Position numbers and translations under genes: made by a program | The notes under the pieces: generated by a model | Database searches by the model: none | Told to the model about the DNA's origin: nothing | What the model saw: the letters and a program-made list of their open reading frames with translations, nothing else | Source of the DNA: Chlorobiaceae bacterium | GTDB taxonomy: Bacteria; Bacteroidota; Chlorobiia; Chlorobiales; Chlorobiaceae | Assembly: GCA_013335405.1 (NCBI GenBank) | Contig: JAAXVR010000026.1 | Span: forward strand, 1 to 38,888 | DNA length: 38,888 nt | Reading direction: 5' to 3' | In this document: positions 24,764 to 34,145 of the stretch, one piece after another | How positions within the stretch are numbered: the first letter of the stretch is position 1 | Layout: each line of letters begins with the position of its first letter

Positions 24764-25831
24764 TTATCGTACTTCCTGTTTGTGCAGAAGCTTGCCGATT
24801 GTCTCCGCTCCTTCACGGAGCATACGTTCGGTCTCCTCCCAGGAGAGGCACTCGTCAGTGATGGAAACACCATACCTGAGCTTTTCACGCTCTTCGGGAA
24901 ACGGCTGGTTGCCGCAGTAAAGATTGCTTTCGATCATCACTCCGGCAATGCTCCTGTTTCCCTGCGTTTTCTGTCCGAGAATATCTTCCCAGACTTTGAG
25001 CTGCTGCTGGTGCTTCTTGCCGGAATTCGCATGACTCAGATCGACGAGTATCGATTGATCGAGTCCGGCCTTTTCGATCAGCACCTCGGCCCCGGAAATG
25101 CTTGCCGCATCGTAATTCGGCTTGCCGCCCCCGCGGAGCACAAGGTGCCCGAAAGGGTTTCCCTTCGTCGTAATGACACTGCTGTGTCCTTCCTGATCGA
25201 TACCCAGGAAACTGTGCGGGTGCATGGCAGAACGAATGGCGTCGACAGCCACATTGATGCGCCCGTCCGTTGAATTCTTGAATCCTACCGGCATTGAAAG
25301 TCCGCTGGCCATCTGGCGGTGGGTCTGCGATTCGATGGTTCTCGCACCGATTGCCGCCCAGCTTATAAGATCGGCAACGTACTGCGGTGTAATGGGGTCG
25401 AGAAACTCGGTTGCCGCCGGCAGACCCATTTCGTTAATTTCAAGCAGGAGCTTGCGTGCATGGTACAAACCATGCTCAATATCGTAAGTGTCGTCAAGGT
25501 GGGGATCGTTGATAAATCCTTTCCAGCCCACGCTCGTCCGAGGTTTTTCAAAATAGACCCGCATGAGAATGCAAAGATCCTGAGCGAGCTCCTGGCGAAG
25601 AAGGGCAAGTTTGCCGGCATACTCCCTTGCCGCATCGGTATCGTGTATCGAACATGGACCGACGATAACGATCAGCCGCGAATTCTGTCCGGTCAGAATG
25701 TTTTCCACCTCGTGGCGACCACCGGCCACTGTCGCGGCGGCACGATCATTGACCGGCAATTTCTCCTTCAGGGCTTTCGGAGAGCAGAGGCGAATAATCC
25801 TCGAGACCCTTAAATCATGTAATTGTTCCAT
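24764..25831 (-). CDS. aroG: 3-deoxy-7-phosphoheptulonate (DAHP) synthase, class I
   Basis: First enzyme of the shikimate pathway, condensing phosphoenolpyruvate and erythrose-4-phosphate. The 355-residue sequence matches the AroF/G/H class Ialpha: [88 protein letters not shown] and GVMIESNL. I start at ATG 25831 because [12 protein letters not shown] aligns with the E. coli AroG N-terminus; a GTG at 25870 in the same frame is less likely. Feedback specificity (Phe, Tyr or Trp) cannot be read safely. Confidence 0.95.
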   Translation of the reverse strand: MEQLHDLRVSRIIRLCSPKALKEKLPVNDRAAATVAGGRHEVENILTGQNSRLIVIVGPCSIHDTDAAREYAGKLALLRQELAQDLCILMRVYFEKPRTSVGWKGFINDPHLDDTYDIEHGLYHARKLLLEINEMGLPAATEFLDPITPQYVADLISWAAIGARTIESQTHRQMASGLSMPVGFKNSTDGRINVAVDAIRSAMHPHSFLGIDQEGHSSVITTKGNPFGHLVLRGGGKPNYDAASISGAEVLIEKAGLDQSILVDLSHANSGKKHQQQLKVWEDILGQKTQGNRSIAGVMIESNLYCGNQPFPEEREKLRYGVSITDECLSWEETERMLREGAETIGKLLHKQEVR

Positions 25832-25990
25832 CCCTTTTACAGCAATAATAACATCATGAAAATTCAGCACGAAAGATAAAAAACAACGGCAATATAATCA
25901 GCATCGGCAGCTATTAATTCCGGTATCCGTGCTCCTTCGGAACGATATTTTTCTTTTTTCAGCAAGACAGGGGAAGCGGTACCGGGAAAA

Positions 25991-26019
25991 TTTCTTTAAT
26001 TCTTGTCCATGTAAAGAAA
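25991..26019. repeat. inverted repeat upstream of serA
   Basis: TTTCTTTA (25991-25998) and TAAAGAAA (26012-26019) form perfect 8-bp arms with a 13-bp spacer, 100 bp before the serA start. It could be an operator or a leader hairpin. The rest of the 287-bp aroG-serA gap shows no gene. Confidence 0.35.
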
Positions 26020-26118
26020 TATATTCCAAGGATAAAGTAAAAAAAGGCGCGGATAAAAGAGTTCCGACGTTTTTTTTCTTTTTTACTGTTTCAGGAGCAA
26101 ATCAAATCATCAAGCAAC

Positions 26119-27699
26119 ATGAAAGTACTGATCACTGACGGTATTGATCCGCAATGCGGTCAAATCCTCGCACAAAACGGTTTCGAAGTGACCGAAAAAC
26201 CGAAAATCAGCAAGGATGAACTCAAAGCGATCATCGGAGGCTTTGACAAGCTGATCGTCAGAAGCGCAACGAAAGTTACCGCAGAAATAATCGAATGCGG
26301 AAAGAACCTCAAACTCATTGGCAGGGCAGGTGCTGGTGTCGACAACATCGATATCGCTGAGGCAACCCGCAGGGGCATCATCGTCATGAACACTCCCGGC
26401 GGCAACACCATTTCCGCGGCCGAGCATGCTTGCGCCATGCTGCTTTCCGCAGCCCGCAAGATTCCCCAGGCAACAGCCGATCTCAAAGGTGGCAACTGGA
26501 ACAAGAAAAAATTCACCGGTGTCGAACTGGAAGGCAAAACACTTTCAATCATCGGCCTCGGAAAAATCGGACGCGAAGTGGCAACCAGGATGCAGGCTTT
26601 CGGCATGAAAACCATCGCCTATGACCCGATGATCCCCGATGAATACGCAGCCATGCTGAACATCGACCTCCTTCCCCTCCATGAAAATTTCAAACGTGCC
26701 GATTTCATCACCATCCATTCATCTCTGAACGAATCGACCCGCAACCTGATATCGAACGAAACGTTTGCCCTCATGAAAGAGGGAGTGATCATCGTCAATT
26801 GCGCAAGGGGGGGGATCATCAATGAAAAAGACCTTGCCGATGCCATTACCTCGGGAAAAGTCGCTGCGGCAGCTCTCGACGTCTTCGAAACAGAACCGGT
26901 CAACCCCGACAATCCCCTGCTCTCTCTGGAACAGGTGATCGCTACTCCTCACATTGCCGCATCCACCGATGAAGCGCAGGTGAAAGTCGCTATCCAGATA
27001 GCCGAACAGATTGTCGGCTGGAAACAGCATGGAAAGCTCGAAGGTGCGGTCAACGCATCGGCAGTGGAACTTTCCCAGGCTCCTGGCGTACAGGCATACC
27101 TGACACTTGCCGAAAAACTCGGGGCCACTCTTGCCCAGCTCGCCCCGCACGAAGCGAACAGAATGACGATACGCACTTCGGGCGAATTTCTGCATAAATA
27201 CAATGAGGTCATTACCGCCGCCTGCCTCAAAGGGTTCCTCGATGTCAGGCAAACCGGAGACACGAACTATATCAATGTCTTCACGATGGCAAAAGAATGC
27301 GGACTTGTCCTTGAACAGCGCTTCGAAAAGGAAAATCCCGATTATACAAACCTGATCAGCATCGAGCTCGAAAACGGGACTGAAAAAAGAATGATCGGAG
27401 GTACGGTATTCGGGGAAAAAGAGGTGAGGATCGTCATGATAGACCGCTTCCTTGTGGAATTCAAGCCCGAAGGACATATCATCATTTACAACAATGTCGA
27501 TAAACCGGGCATCATTGCCCATGTCACCCAGCTACTCCTGCAGCATAATCTGAATGTCGCCTATGTCGCACTTTCACGCGATGAGGAAAAGAATATCGCC
27601 ATGACGGCAATTGTCGTTGACGGCGAAGTCACTCAGCAGCTTCTGGCAGAAATCAGGGAAGTCAACGGCGTTTCCTGCGCTGACCTGGTATCGCTGTAG
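26119..27699 (+). CDS. serA: D-3-phosphoglycerate dehydrogenase
   Basis: Oxidises 3-phosphoglycerate with NAD+ in the first step of serine synthesis. The 526-residue protein is the long type 1 form. It has an N-terminal substrate domain (VLITDGIDPQCGQIL), the NAD-binding Rossmann motif IIGLGKIGREVA (about residues 142-153), NCARGGIINEKDL with the conserved Arg, and PHIAASTDEAQ with the catalytic His. An intervening domain follows from about 320, and a C-terminal ACT domain begins near IIYNNVDKPGIIAHV, the probable serine sensor. It is monocistronic with a terminator downstream. Confidence 0.96.
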   Translation: MKVLITDGIDPQCGQILAQNGFEVTEKPKISKDELKAIIGGFDKLIVRSATKVTAEIIECGKNLKLIGRAGAGVDNIDIAEATRRGIIVMNTPGGNTISAAEHACAMLLSAARKIPQATADLKGGNWNKKKFTGVELEGKTLSIIGLGKIGREVATRMQAFGMKTIAYDPMIPDEYAAMLNIDLLPLHENFKRADFITIHSSLNESTRNLISNETFALMKEGVIIVNCARGGIINEKDLADAITSGKVAAAALDVFETEPVNPDNPLLSLEQVIATPHIAASTDEAQVKVAIQIAEQIVGWKQHGKLEGAVNASAVELSQAPGVQAYLTLAEKLGATLAQLAPHEANRMTIRTSGEFLHKYNEVITAACLKGFLDVRQTGDTNYINVFTMAKECGLVLEQRFEKENPDYTNLISIELENGTEKRMIGGTVFGEKEVRIVMIDRFLVEFKPEGHIIIYNNVDKPGIIAHVTQLLLQHNLNVAYVALSRDEEKNIAMTAIVVDGEVTQQLLAEIREVNGVSCADLVSL

Positions 27700-27731
27700 T
27701 TAACAAAAAAACATCTTCTCCGGTCTGAAGC

Positions 27732-27761
27732 AAAAAAACCTGCCATATGGCAGGTTTTTTT
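27732..27761. terminator. bidirectional rho-independent terminator between serA and arsA
   Basis: AAAAAAACCTGCCATATGGCAGGTTTTTTT-type hairpin: arms ACCTGCC and GGCAGGT around ATAT, with an A run left and T run right, 33 bp after serA. Confidence 0.92.
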
Positions 27762-27798
27762 GCTGATACCGAGATTGTTCCTTTCCGGATATCCGTGA

Positions 27799-28992
27799 CT
27801 ATGCGTCGACTTTCGTAAAGTCAACACTGAGCCACTTGTCTTCATATGATGCACCGGTTGATTCCAGGCCTGCAAGGAAAATCGGCAGTGCTACAATCTT
27901 CTGATAGTCACCGATCCTTATGGTAAGGTCATCACCGAGTTTCATGATCTTCGGTTCGAGACCCATGTGCTCCATGAACGGCAACCTGACCCTGACCTTG
28001 TAATGACCATCCGCAATTTTCTTGATATCGATAGGATCTTCCTTGAAGAAGATATCAAGCGGATTTTCGTCTCCGTAGACTTTCTCGCCAACCTTGCGAA
28101 GCATGTCAAGACCTACCACCTCGTCATCGAACAGAGGCACTTCAGCAATCGGGATCGGAGCGAAAGAGTCCCTGATCTGCTCGATATATTTCTGCTGGAT
28201 AGCACGCCATTTCTGGAAATATGGGTCCGGGCTATGATCAGGCATGACACGGTTGATGGTTATCCTGTCGACCGTGATACCGTAGAGGTTGAGATAAGTC
28301 AACGCGCGCATGGACTCCTTGATGACCATTTTTTCGGGGTTCATCACAAGGCGCATGGTTGTTTTCGAGCCGTCTGCAAGAAGTTCGATAATGCCTTCCG
28401 TTGAAGCAAACAGGTTGTCAACCTTGTCGTAAACCTCGACAGGGGCGACAAAATCGTCGATTTTCTTGATTTTCCTTGAAAGTGGTCTGATAACCGGTTT
28501 CACCATGTATTTCTCGACATTGCGGATCATCTTGATGAACCAGCCAAACGTTTCCGGAAGGGAAAGCAGGCGAAGAGTTTCACCGGTAGGAGCGCAGTCG
28601 ACGACAAGCAGGTCGTAATCTTTCTGTTCGTTATTGTAGCGTTTGATATAGGACAGCGAGAAAAGCTCTTCCATACCAGGCAGCACACCCATCTCTTCAG
28701 CATAGACGCCTTCAATGCCGCGCGCTTCCATCAGGTGGGCAAAATGCTCCCTGACGACATCCCAGTTGAGATTGAGATCACCGAAAACGCTGACTTCCTG
28801 GCCCCAGAGATTTTCAGCAACTTTGACGGGTGAAGGCCCAAGCTGCATATCGAGCGAATCGCCAAGGCTGTGCGCCGGATCGGTAGACATAATCAGGGTC
28901 TTGTATCCCATCTCTGCTGCTTTCAGTGCCGTTGCGGCTGCGACAGAGGTTTTGCCCACACCGCCCTTTCCGGTAAAAATGATATTACGCAT
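27799..28992 (-). CDS. arsA: ArsA/Get3-type ATPase with C-terminal HSP20-like domain
   Basis: Soluble deviant-P-loop ATPase of the ArsA/TRC40 family. The 397-residue protein has the P loop GKGGVGKTS at residues 8-16, [11 protein letters not shown] (switch region), [13 protein letters not shown] and INRVMPD. The last ~85 residues (from about [19 protein letters not shown]) form a beta-rich segment resembling the ArsA HSP20-like domain common in green sulfur bacteria and cyanobacteria. No arsenite pump gene is adjacent and the metalloid-binding cysteine set is not evident, so a chaperone or targeting role is more likely than arsenite export. A Fur-box-like sequence lies just upstream of the start. 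Confidence 0.88.
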   Translation of the reverse strand: MRNIIFTGKGGVGKTSVAAATALKAAEMGYKTLIMSTDPAHSLGDSLDMQLGPSPVKVAENLWGQEVSVFGDLNLNWDVVREHFAHLMEARGIEGVYAEEMGVLPGMEELFSLSYIKRYNNEQKDYDLLVVDCAPTGETLRLLSLPETFGWFIKMIRNVEKYMVKPVIRPLSRKIKKIDDFVAPVEVYDKVDNLFASTEGIIELLADGSKTTMRLVMNPEKMVIKESMRALTYLNLYGITVDRITINRVMPDHSPDPYFQKWRAIQQKYIEQIRDSFAPIPIAEVPLFDDEVVGLDMLRKVGEKVYGDENPLDIFFKEDPIDIKKIADGHYKVRVRLPFMEHMGLEPKIMKLGDDLTIRIGDYQKIVALPIFLAGLESTGASYEDKWLSVDFTKVDA

Positions 28993-28999
28993 ACGTTTT

Positions 29000-29012
29000 A
29001 ATGATTCTCATT
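29000..29012 (-). promoter_or_regulatory. Fur-box-like sequence before arsA
   Basis: On the minus strand AATGAGAATCATT differs by one base from the Fur core AATGATAATCATT and is a perfect 5-bp inverted repeat with a 3-bp centre. It lies 7 bp upstream of the arsA ATG, where a bound repressor could block expression. A short match like this may arise by chance. Confidence 0.25.
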
Positions 29013-29188
29013 TTTGAATTATTGAATACAGCCGTTGCCAGCATCAAACATTCACCTGCATTTGGAAAGGCATAAGATAAATAAAATTCTTATATAATCG
29101 TACAGGTATATATATAATTTCCATGCAGAAACACTGCAACGGAAGTTCAAGTGAGCGAGAGAGGGTTATGCCGGAAAAACGGCTGGAA

Positions 29189-30925
29189 TCATCTTCTGCG
29201 CTTCTTTTTCTTTGCCGGGGATTTAACCGCAACTTTCCCTTTCTTGCCTTTCCGGACAATCTTGTGTTTTGCCTCATTGCGGGCGTTCCGGGCATGTTTG
29301 AGGGAGCGACTGTGCCGTCCTTTCGCGACAACGGCGTGGCGGGATGAAGAACGGGATGACTTGCGAACAACGACTTCCGTTTCAACTTTGAGTCGTTTCC
29401 CGGCAGCTATCGATCTTGAGCTTCTCAGACCGTTGAGCGCCATGATTCTCTGGACAGTCGTATGGTATTTCCGTGCAATCAGGGCAAGCGTTTCACGCCT
29501 GCCAACTTTATGCATGACGATTTTCTTCTTGACGGAAGAGGTAACCTCGTCATCGCCGGCATCCTTATTCCGAGCACCGCGAGAACTGAAAGAGACGGTA
29601 TTGTCGGAACCGCCGAAAACGATGAGTTTCTGTCCGGGAGTAACATCCGCGTCTTTCAGATTGTTCCATACAATCAACTGGCTGACATAGGTACGAAACA
29701 TACGCGCAATGGATCCGAGGGTTTCTCCTTCCTGGACGATATGAACCTTTTCTATTTTTTCTCCTGACGATTCAACCCCTCCTCCCCTGCTGTTGCTTTC
29801 AACCCTTGCAAGCAGCATCTCCTGCTCGAGGGTTCTCGGTGATTTGTACGCGTAAATTTCCTGTTCCCGGTTCTGGAACTGGGATACATATTTTCTGGGA
29901 AGCCTGAGAACACTCGGCGTTATGCCTGTCGAAGCCGGAATGATACCGAGCTTGTACTGGGGATTGAGAAACTTGAGGTCCTGGAGGGGTATGCCGAGCG
30001 TTCCGTTGATCTGCTCGAAAGAAAGGAAATGAGATGTCCTGAGGGTATCGACATCCTGATAGAGATATCCCGGTTCCACGGGACGAATATTGTGTTCCTT
30101 GTAATAGTTCATGAGGTAGTTCACGGCAATGAACGCCGGTACATAACCCCTTGTCTCCGCCGGAAGGTAATCGTAGATAGCCCAGTAATCCTTGACACCG
30201 CCCGCCCTTCTGATAGCCTTGTTGACATTTCCCGGTCCGGCATTATAGGCGGCAAGTACAAGGAACCAGTCTCCGTAGATATTGTAGAGGTCACGAAGAT
30301 GCCTGGCCGCCGCAACGGTCGCCTTGTAAGGATCATATCGATCCTCGATGAATGATGAAGACTGGAGCCCGTACATTTTTCCGGTTCCGTACATGAACTG
30401 CCACAATCCTTTCGCCCCGGCAGGTGAAACGGCTGCAGGGTTCAGGGCGGACTCGACGATGGCGAGGTACTTCATCTCAAGCGGTACATTGTACTTGTCG
30501 AGCTTTTCCTCGAACAGGGGGAAATAGATCCTGGACAACCCGATGATTTTGGACATCGAATTCCGCTTGTCAACCGCATATACTTTTATGAACCCTTTGA
30601 CAGGATCGTTGTAGACAAGGTTGAACGGCGTTTTCCTGCGCAATGCCCCTATTCTGGAAGCATAGACCGAGTCACTGTACTGGGGAACGAAATTTGAAGG
30701 AAAACCGTATTTGTCAGCCTCTCTGGAAGCCGAAGAAAAATGCTCGTCCCTGAAATAGGTGACATTGACGAGACTGTCGAGAATATCCGAAACTGATGAC
30801 CTGCCTGCTCCTCTTTCGTCAGCAATGGCGTTACCGGAAGTTACCGGTTGCACAAGCAACGCGCATGCCAGCAGCAGAAAAACCTTTAAACCCTTATAAT
30901 AAAACCTGATGTTCACAAGCGGCAT
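29189..30925 (-). CDS. membrane-anchored lytic transglycosylase with LysM repeats (MltD-like)
   Basis: Cleaves peptidoglycan glycan strands in the periplasm. From ATG 30925 the 578-residue protein has a signal/anchor helix at about 14-30. An SLT (family 1) catalytic domain spans about 140-265, with Glu158 in [20 protein letters not shown] and [13 protein letters not shown]. Two LysM peptidoglycan-binding modules lie at about 394-437 and 470-514. The C-terminal ~60 residues are extremely Lys/Arg/Ser/His-rich and end KKKKRRR, which is not part of MltD. An in-frame codon at 30991 would add 22 residues before the signal sequence and is less likely. The gene lies 127 bp downstream of truA. Confidence 0.92.
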   Translation of the reverse strand: MPLVNIRFYYKGLKVFLLLACALLVQPVTSGNAIADERGAGRSSVSDILDSLVNVTYFRDEHFSSASREADKYGFPSNFVPQYSDSVYASRIGALRRKTPFNLVYNDPVKGFIKVYAVDKRNSMSKIIGLSRIYFPLFEEKLDKYNVPLEMKYLAIVESALNPAAVSPAGAKGLWQFMYGTGKMYGLQSSSFIEDRYDPYKATVAAARHLRDLYNIYGDWFLVLAAYNAGPGNVNKAIRRAGGVKDYWAIYDYLPAETRGYVPAFIAVNYLMNYYKEHNIRPVEPGYLYQDVDTLRTSHFLSFEQINGTLGIPLQDLKFLNPQYKLGIIPASTGITPSVLRLPRKYVSQFQNREQEIYAYKSPRTLEQEMLLARVESNSRGGGVESSGEKIEKVHIVQEGETLGSIARMFRTYVSQLIVWNNLKDADVTPGQKLIVFGGSDNTVSFSSRGARNKDAGDDEVTSSVKKKIVMHKVGRRETLALIARKYHTTVQRIMALNGLRSSRSIAAGKRLKVETEVVVRKSSRSSSRHAVVAKGRHSRSLKHARNARNEAKHKIVRKGKKGKVAVKSPAKKKKRRR

Positions 30926-31052
30926 ATGCTTAAAGTATCGGAACTGGAAGATAAAAAGACAAACAGGAGCCCATGGCTGAAACTTTAACATAAAAACAGT
31001 TACTGATTAATACAATAACCACGTGGGAAAATACCAAACAATTGAAAAGGGT

Positions 31053-31799
31053 TCAGTAGGTTATCTCCCACAGAAAAAGTCCGTTAGGCTGGGCGGGCTT
31101 CAGGGAATCGTAAAAAACCCCGGCTTCGAGCATCTGCCTGAACTCCCCGGCTGACATCGATCCTCTGCCGGCACTGACCATGGCGGCAACGAGATAGCGC
31201 ACCATGCTTCGTAAAAACCTGTTCGCCGTGATCCGCAAGACAAAATATCGGTTGAACCGGTGCCAGCAGCAGGAATTGACGCTGCAGAAGCGGCCTTCAT
31301 TGTCGCGGTCAGGCTTTGAAAAAGCCGTAAAGTCATGCTCACCAAGGGTTAAGAAAGCAATTTCGCGCATTCTCTGAAGATCCAGTCTGCCGTATGAGCA
31401 TCCGGCGAACCTTCCGCAGATCGCTGAAGGATGTTCAAGCATGAAATAACGGTACTCACGTTCTTTTGCGCTGAAACGCGCATGAAAGTCCCCGGGAACT
31501 TCAAGAGAGTCAACGACCCTTATCGAAGCGGGCAGCAGTGAGTTCAGGGAATGTGCCATCCTTGAAAGCTCCATGGGAGAAGCCGTAAGGAAATTCCCGA
31601 CCTGCGCCCTGGCATGAACTCCCCTGTCGGTCCTCCCTGCCGCTGCCAGCGAAACCTGCTCCTGAAGGATCATCCGGAGGACTTTTTCGATCTCTCCCTG
31701 AACGGTAACGATTCGGCCATTCTGCCGCTGCCATCCGGCAAAATCGGTCCCGTCGTACTCTATCGTCATCCGGATATTCCTCATCGGTTGCCCGTTCAT
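31053..31799 (-). CDS. truA: tRNA pseudouridine(38-40) synthase
   Basis: Isomerises uridines 38-40 in the anticodon arm of many tRNAs. The 248-residue protein has YDGTDFAGWQRQ near the N-terminus, catalytic Asp58 in AGRTDRGVHARAQ, the HDFTAFSK block, and the C-terminal NRFLRSMVRYLV motif. Start 31799 is used; an internal Met five codons later (31784) is equally plausible, giving MRNIRMTIEYDG. Length is normal for the family. Confidence 0.95.
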   Translation of the reverse strand: MNGQPMRNIRMTIEYDGTDFAGWQRQNGRIVTVQGEIEKVLRMILQEQVSLAAAGRTDRGVHARAQVGNFLTASPMELSRMAHSLNSLLPASIRVVDSLEVPGDFHARFSAKEREYRYFMLEHPSAICGRFAGCSYGRLDLQRMREIAFLTLGEHDFTAFSKPDRDNEGRFCSVNSCCWHRFNRYFVLRITANRFLRSMVRYLVAAMVSAGRGSMSAGEFRQMLEAGVFYDSLKPAQPNGLFLWEITY

Positions 31800-32186
31800 G
31801 TTCTGTTTCGGAATCGTTCCATACAGTTTCCCGAATGTTCTTATTTAAACGGTAACATCAGTAACAGTATAAACCCGACAGGAAAATAAACATACTGCAT
31901 TGAACTTTTTATCCGATCCCCGGGTAGATTAACAATAGTTATTACCCGGCAAATCGAATGGATTATTCCTGCTTACGCTTGTCCTCATTCCACTTCTGAC
32001 CAGGCAACTCGTAAATTCAGTACGAATCCATGGATCCTTCATCCCGCAGCGAGACGACCTGGATGAGCGCCCGTGAAGCCGATGCTTCCTTGTGATCTGC
32101 AGGGGACAGCAGCACAAACCTGTTTCGATACGGAGCGTATTGTTTGTTGATATCTGCTCTTCAACCGAATATAAATCCAGAGACCT
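31800..32186. other. 387-bp divergent intergenic region
   Basis: No gene is visible. It contains a hairpin-forming repeat at 31920-31949 and must hold promoters for truA (-) and for the metal-handling operon starting at 32187 (+). I could not assign a clear promoter or a copper-regulator operator. Confidence 0.4.
31920..31949. repeat. hairpin-forming inverted repeat upstream of the metal cluster
   Basis: CCGGGTA (31920-31926) and TACCCGG (31943-31949) are perfect arms, with a second inner pair TAAC/GTTA between them. There is no T tract, so a terminator is unlikely. It lies 237 bp before the HMA-fusion gene and could be an operator or RNA element. Confidence 0.35.
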
Positions 32187-33530
32187 ATGGACAATTGCAG
32201 CTGCACCTTTACCGCAAGCGGAATGCACTGCCCTTCGTGCGAACTTGTCATCGAGCGGAAACTCCGGAATTTTCCCGGTATCACGAGCATCCGGGCGTCG
32301 TTGTCCGAAAAAACCGTAACGATCGTCCATGAAGGAACGAAGCCATCTCCGGATCTGCTCAACCAGTCACTCACTGGCACCGGCTATATCCTCTCCGATC
32401 CTGAACAGGCCGTCAAACCGACGACTTTCAGGCAATACCTTAAACCTTCAGCCTTCGTCATAGCCACTGCCGCCGCATTTTATCTTCTGTTCAGAACTGG
32501 CGTTTTTCCGATGATCATGGTATCGGAAAGCAGCAGCTACGGCGCTTTCCTGCTTTTCGGTCTTCTGGCAGGCATTTCAAGCTGCGCGGCGCTTACCGGA
32601 GGGATCGTACTGGCCTGCACTGCACGCTGGCAGGAAAAAAGGCACTTCAGTGAAGGTTTCACCGGAAGCGCTGCACCCCACTTTCTGTTCAACGGAGGAC
32701 GGATTCTTGCTTATGCCCTGTTCGGAGCCCTTCTCGGATATGCAGGGGAAACCGTGAAGATCTCGGCCTTTGTCTACAACAGTGCCATTCTTGCCGTCTC
32801 GATTCTTATGATCAGCCTGGCACTGCAAATGCTCGGGTTTTCTGTGCTGTCAAAAGTCAATATCCCCCTGCCGGAAAGAATTTCCCGCTTTTTCAGCAAG
32901 ATCGTCAGCGGCAGCATGACTGTCAAACCCTTCAATGCCGGAATACTGACGCTCTTCATTCCCTGCGGGTTCACCCTTATAGCCGAAGGAGCGGCAATTC
33001 TTTCGGGAAACCCGTTGCAGGGCATGATCATCATGGCCTGTTTCGTGATCGGAACCATGCCGGCACTTCTGGGAATCGGCATACTCAGCTCGAAACTCTC
33101 CATGAATGGTAAAACCGCACCATTGTTTCTGAAAACATCGGGAGGCCTCGTTCTCGTGTTTGTCATCTGGAATCTGAGCATGCAATTCGGTCCTCAGGCA
33201 GGCATAACCGGCCCGAGGGCTTCCGGCTCATTGAGTGATGCGCCTGCAGCTTTCGGCACAATCCATATCTCGACAGTATATTCTGATGCCCGGGATATAT
33301 CGCCGAACACCTTTACCGTAAAGAGAGGACAAACAGTCCGTTTTGTAGTCGATCCGCTCGAAACAAGCTACGGCTGCATGAGTACCATACTTGTTCCGGG
33401 TTTGTGGAACAGGCCGGAACCGATCGTCAAAGGGAAAAAAGTAGTCATGCAGTTCACACCAATGCAGACCGGCAGTTACAAAATAACCTGCGCCATGGGT
33501 GTTCCGAGAGGAGCGATTATTGTCAAATAG
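32187..33530 (+). CDS. HMA - TauE/SafE-like membrane - cupredoxin fusion protein
   Basis: Three-part 447-residue protein probably handling copper at the inner membrane. An N-terminal heavy-metal-associated domain has GMHCPSC at about 12-18 with both metal cysteines. Residues ~80-340 contain at least six hydrophobic segments with the GxxSSCAALTGG and IPCGFTL motifs of the cytochrome-biogenesis/TauE-SafE/UreH-like superfamily. The C-terminal ~85 residues look like a cupredoxin, with candidate copper ligands Cys397 (YGCM), Cys435 (ITCAM) and Met437. Such fusions occur beside CopA in other bacteria. It starts the operon with the DUF305 gene 33 bp downstream. No strong ribosome-binding site is seen. 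Copper is favoured by context, but other soft metals are possible. Confidence 0.83.
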   Translation: MDNCSCTFTASGMHCPSCELVIERKLRNFPGITSIRASLSEKTVTIVHEGTKPSPDLLNQSLTGTGYILSDPEQAVKPTTFRQYLKPSAFVIATAAAFYLLFRTGVFPMIMVSESSSYGAFLLFGLLAGISSCAALTGGIVLACTARWQEKRHFSEGFTGSAAPHFLFNGGRILAYALFGALLGYAGETVKISAFVYNSAILAVSILMISLALQMLGFSVLSKVNIPLPERISRFFSKIVSGSMTVKPFNAGILTLFIPCGFTLIAEGAAILSGNPLQGMIIMACFVIGTMPALLGIGILSSKLSMNGKTAPLFLKTSGGLVLVFVIWNLSMQFGPQAGITGPRASGSLSDAPAAFGTIHISTVYSDARDISPNTFTVKRGQTVRFVVDPLETSYGCMSTILVPGLWNRPEPIVKGKKVVMQFTPMQTGSYKITCAMGVPRGAIIVK

Positions 33531-33563
33531 GAAAATCCCACGTATAACCAAACACGGCTGATC

Positions 33564-34145
33564 ATGCGGAAAATATCGCTCCCGCTCGCCATAGCACTGA
33601 TGATCGTATCCTGCGTTATCGGTATAGGAGCGGGTTACTGGCTCACTCCTCAATATCGATTGTCCATGTACGACAAAAATACCATGGATCTCGGAGCACC
33701 GGATAAATGGCTTGATCTCAGGTACCTCGATGCCATGATTTCTCATCATCGGGGAGCCATGCTCCTTGCGCATCAGGCGTCACAGAGCAAAAAAAAGGAA
33801 ATCTCGGCACTCGCTGTCGATATCCTGCAAAACGAACCGCCTGCAATCAGGGAACTCTACCGATGGAAAAAAGAGTGGTACGGCGACAGCAGAATTGTTC
33901 CGGATCCCCAGGTCCCCCGTATCGGACGCTATGACCGGACCTTCGACCTGCGTTTTCTCAATGCACTTATCGCCCATCATGAAAACGGTATTCGCATGAC
34001 CAGGGAAATCCGTCTCAAATCGAGCCGAAGCGAAATCCTCGACAATGCCGATTCGGTTGAACTTTTCCTGCACAACGGCATCGGCATGCTCAGTGAGTGG
34101 AGAACGGAATGGTACCATGCTATCGATACAAACCCGCTGCCATGA
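33564..34145 (+). CDS. DUF305 protein, membrane-anchored
   Basis: A 193-residue protein with an uncleaved or cleaved N-terminal hydrophobic helix (about 6-26), then a four-helix-type DUF305 (ferritin-like) domain facing the periplasm. The paired motifs [14 protein letters not shown] and [14 protein letters not shown] have His-His pairs at equivalent positions, showing an internal duplication and suggesting metal binding. DUF305 proteins are often found in copper-resistance loci. Its stop codon overlaps the copA start in an ATGA arrangement, so the two are translationally coupled. Confidence 0.85.
   Translation: MRKISLPLAIALMIVSCVIGIGAGYWLTPQYRLSMYDKNTMDLGAPDKWLDLRYLDAMISHHRGAMLLAHQASQSKKKEISALAVDILQNEPPAIRELYRWKKEWYGDSRIVPDPQVPRIGRYDRTFDLRFLNALIAHHENGIRMTREIRLKSSRSEILDNADSVELFLHNGIGMLSEWRTEWYHAIDTNPLP

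Noticed and set aside
27799-28992. Arsenite efflux operon around arsA.
   Set aside because: No arsB/acr3, arsC or arsR is adjacent, and the metalloid-binding cysteines are not evident; the ArsR gene at 37.7-38.0 kb belongs to another cluster.
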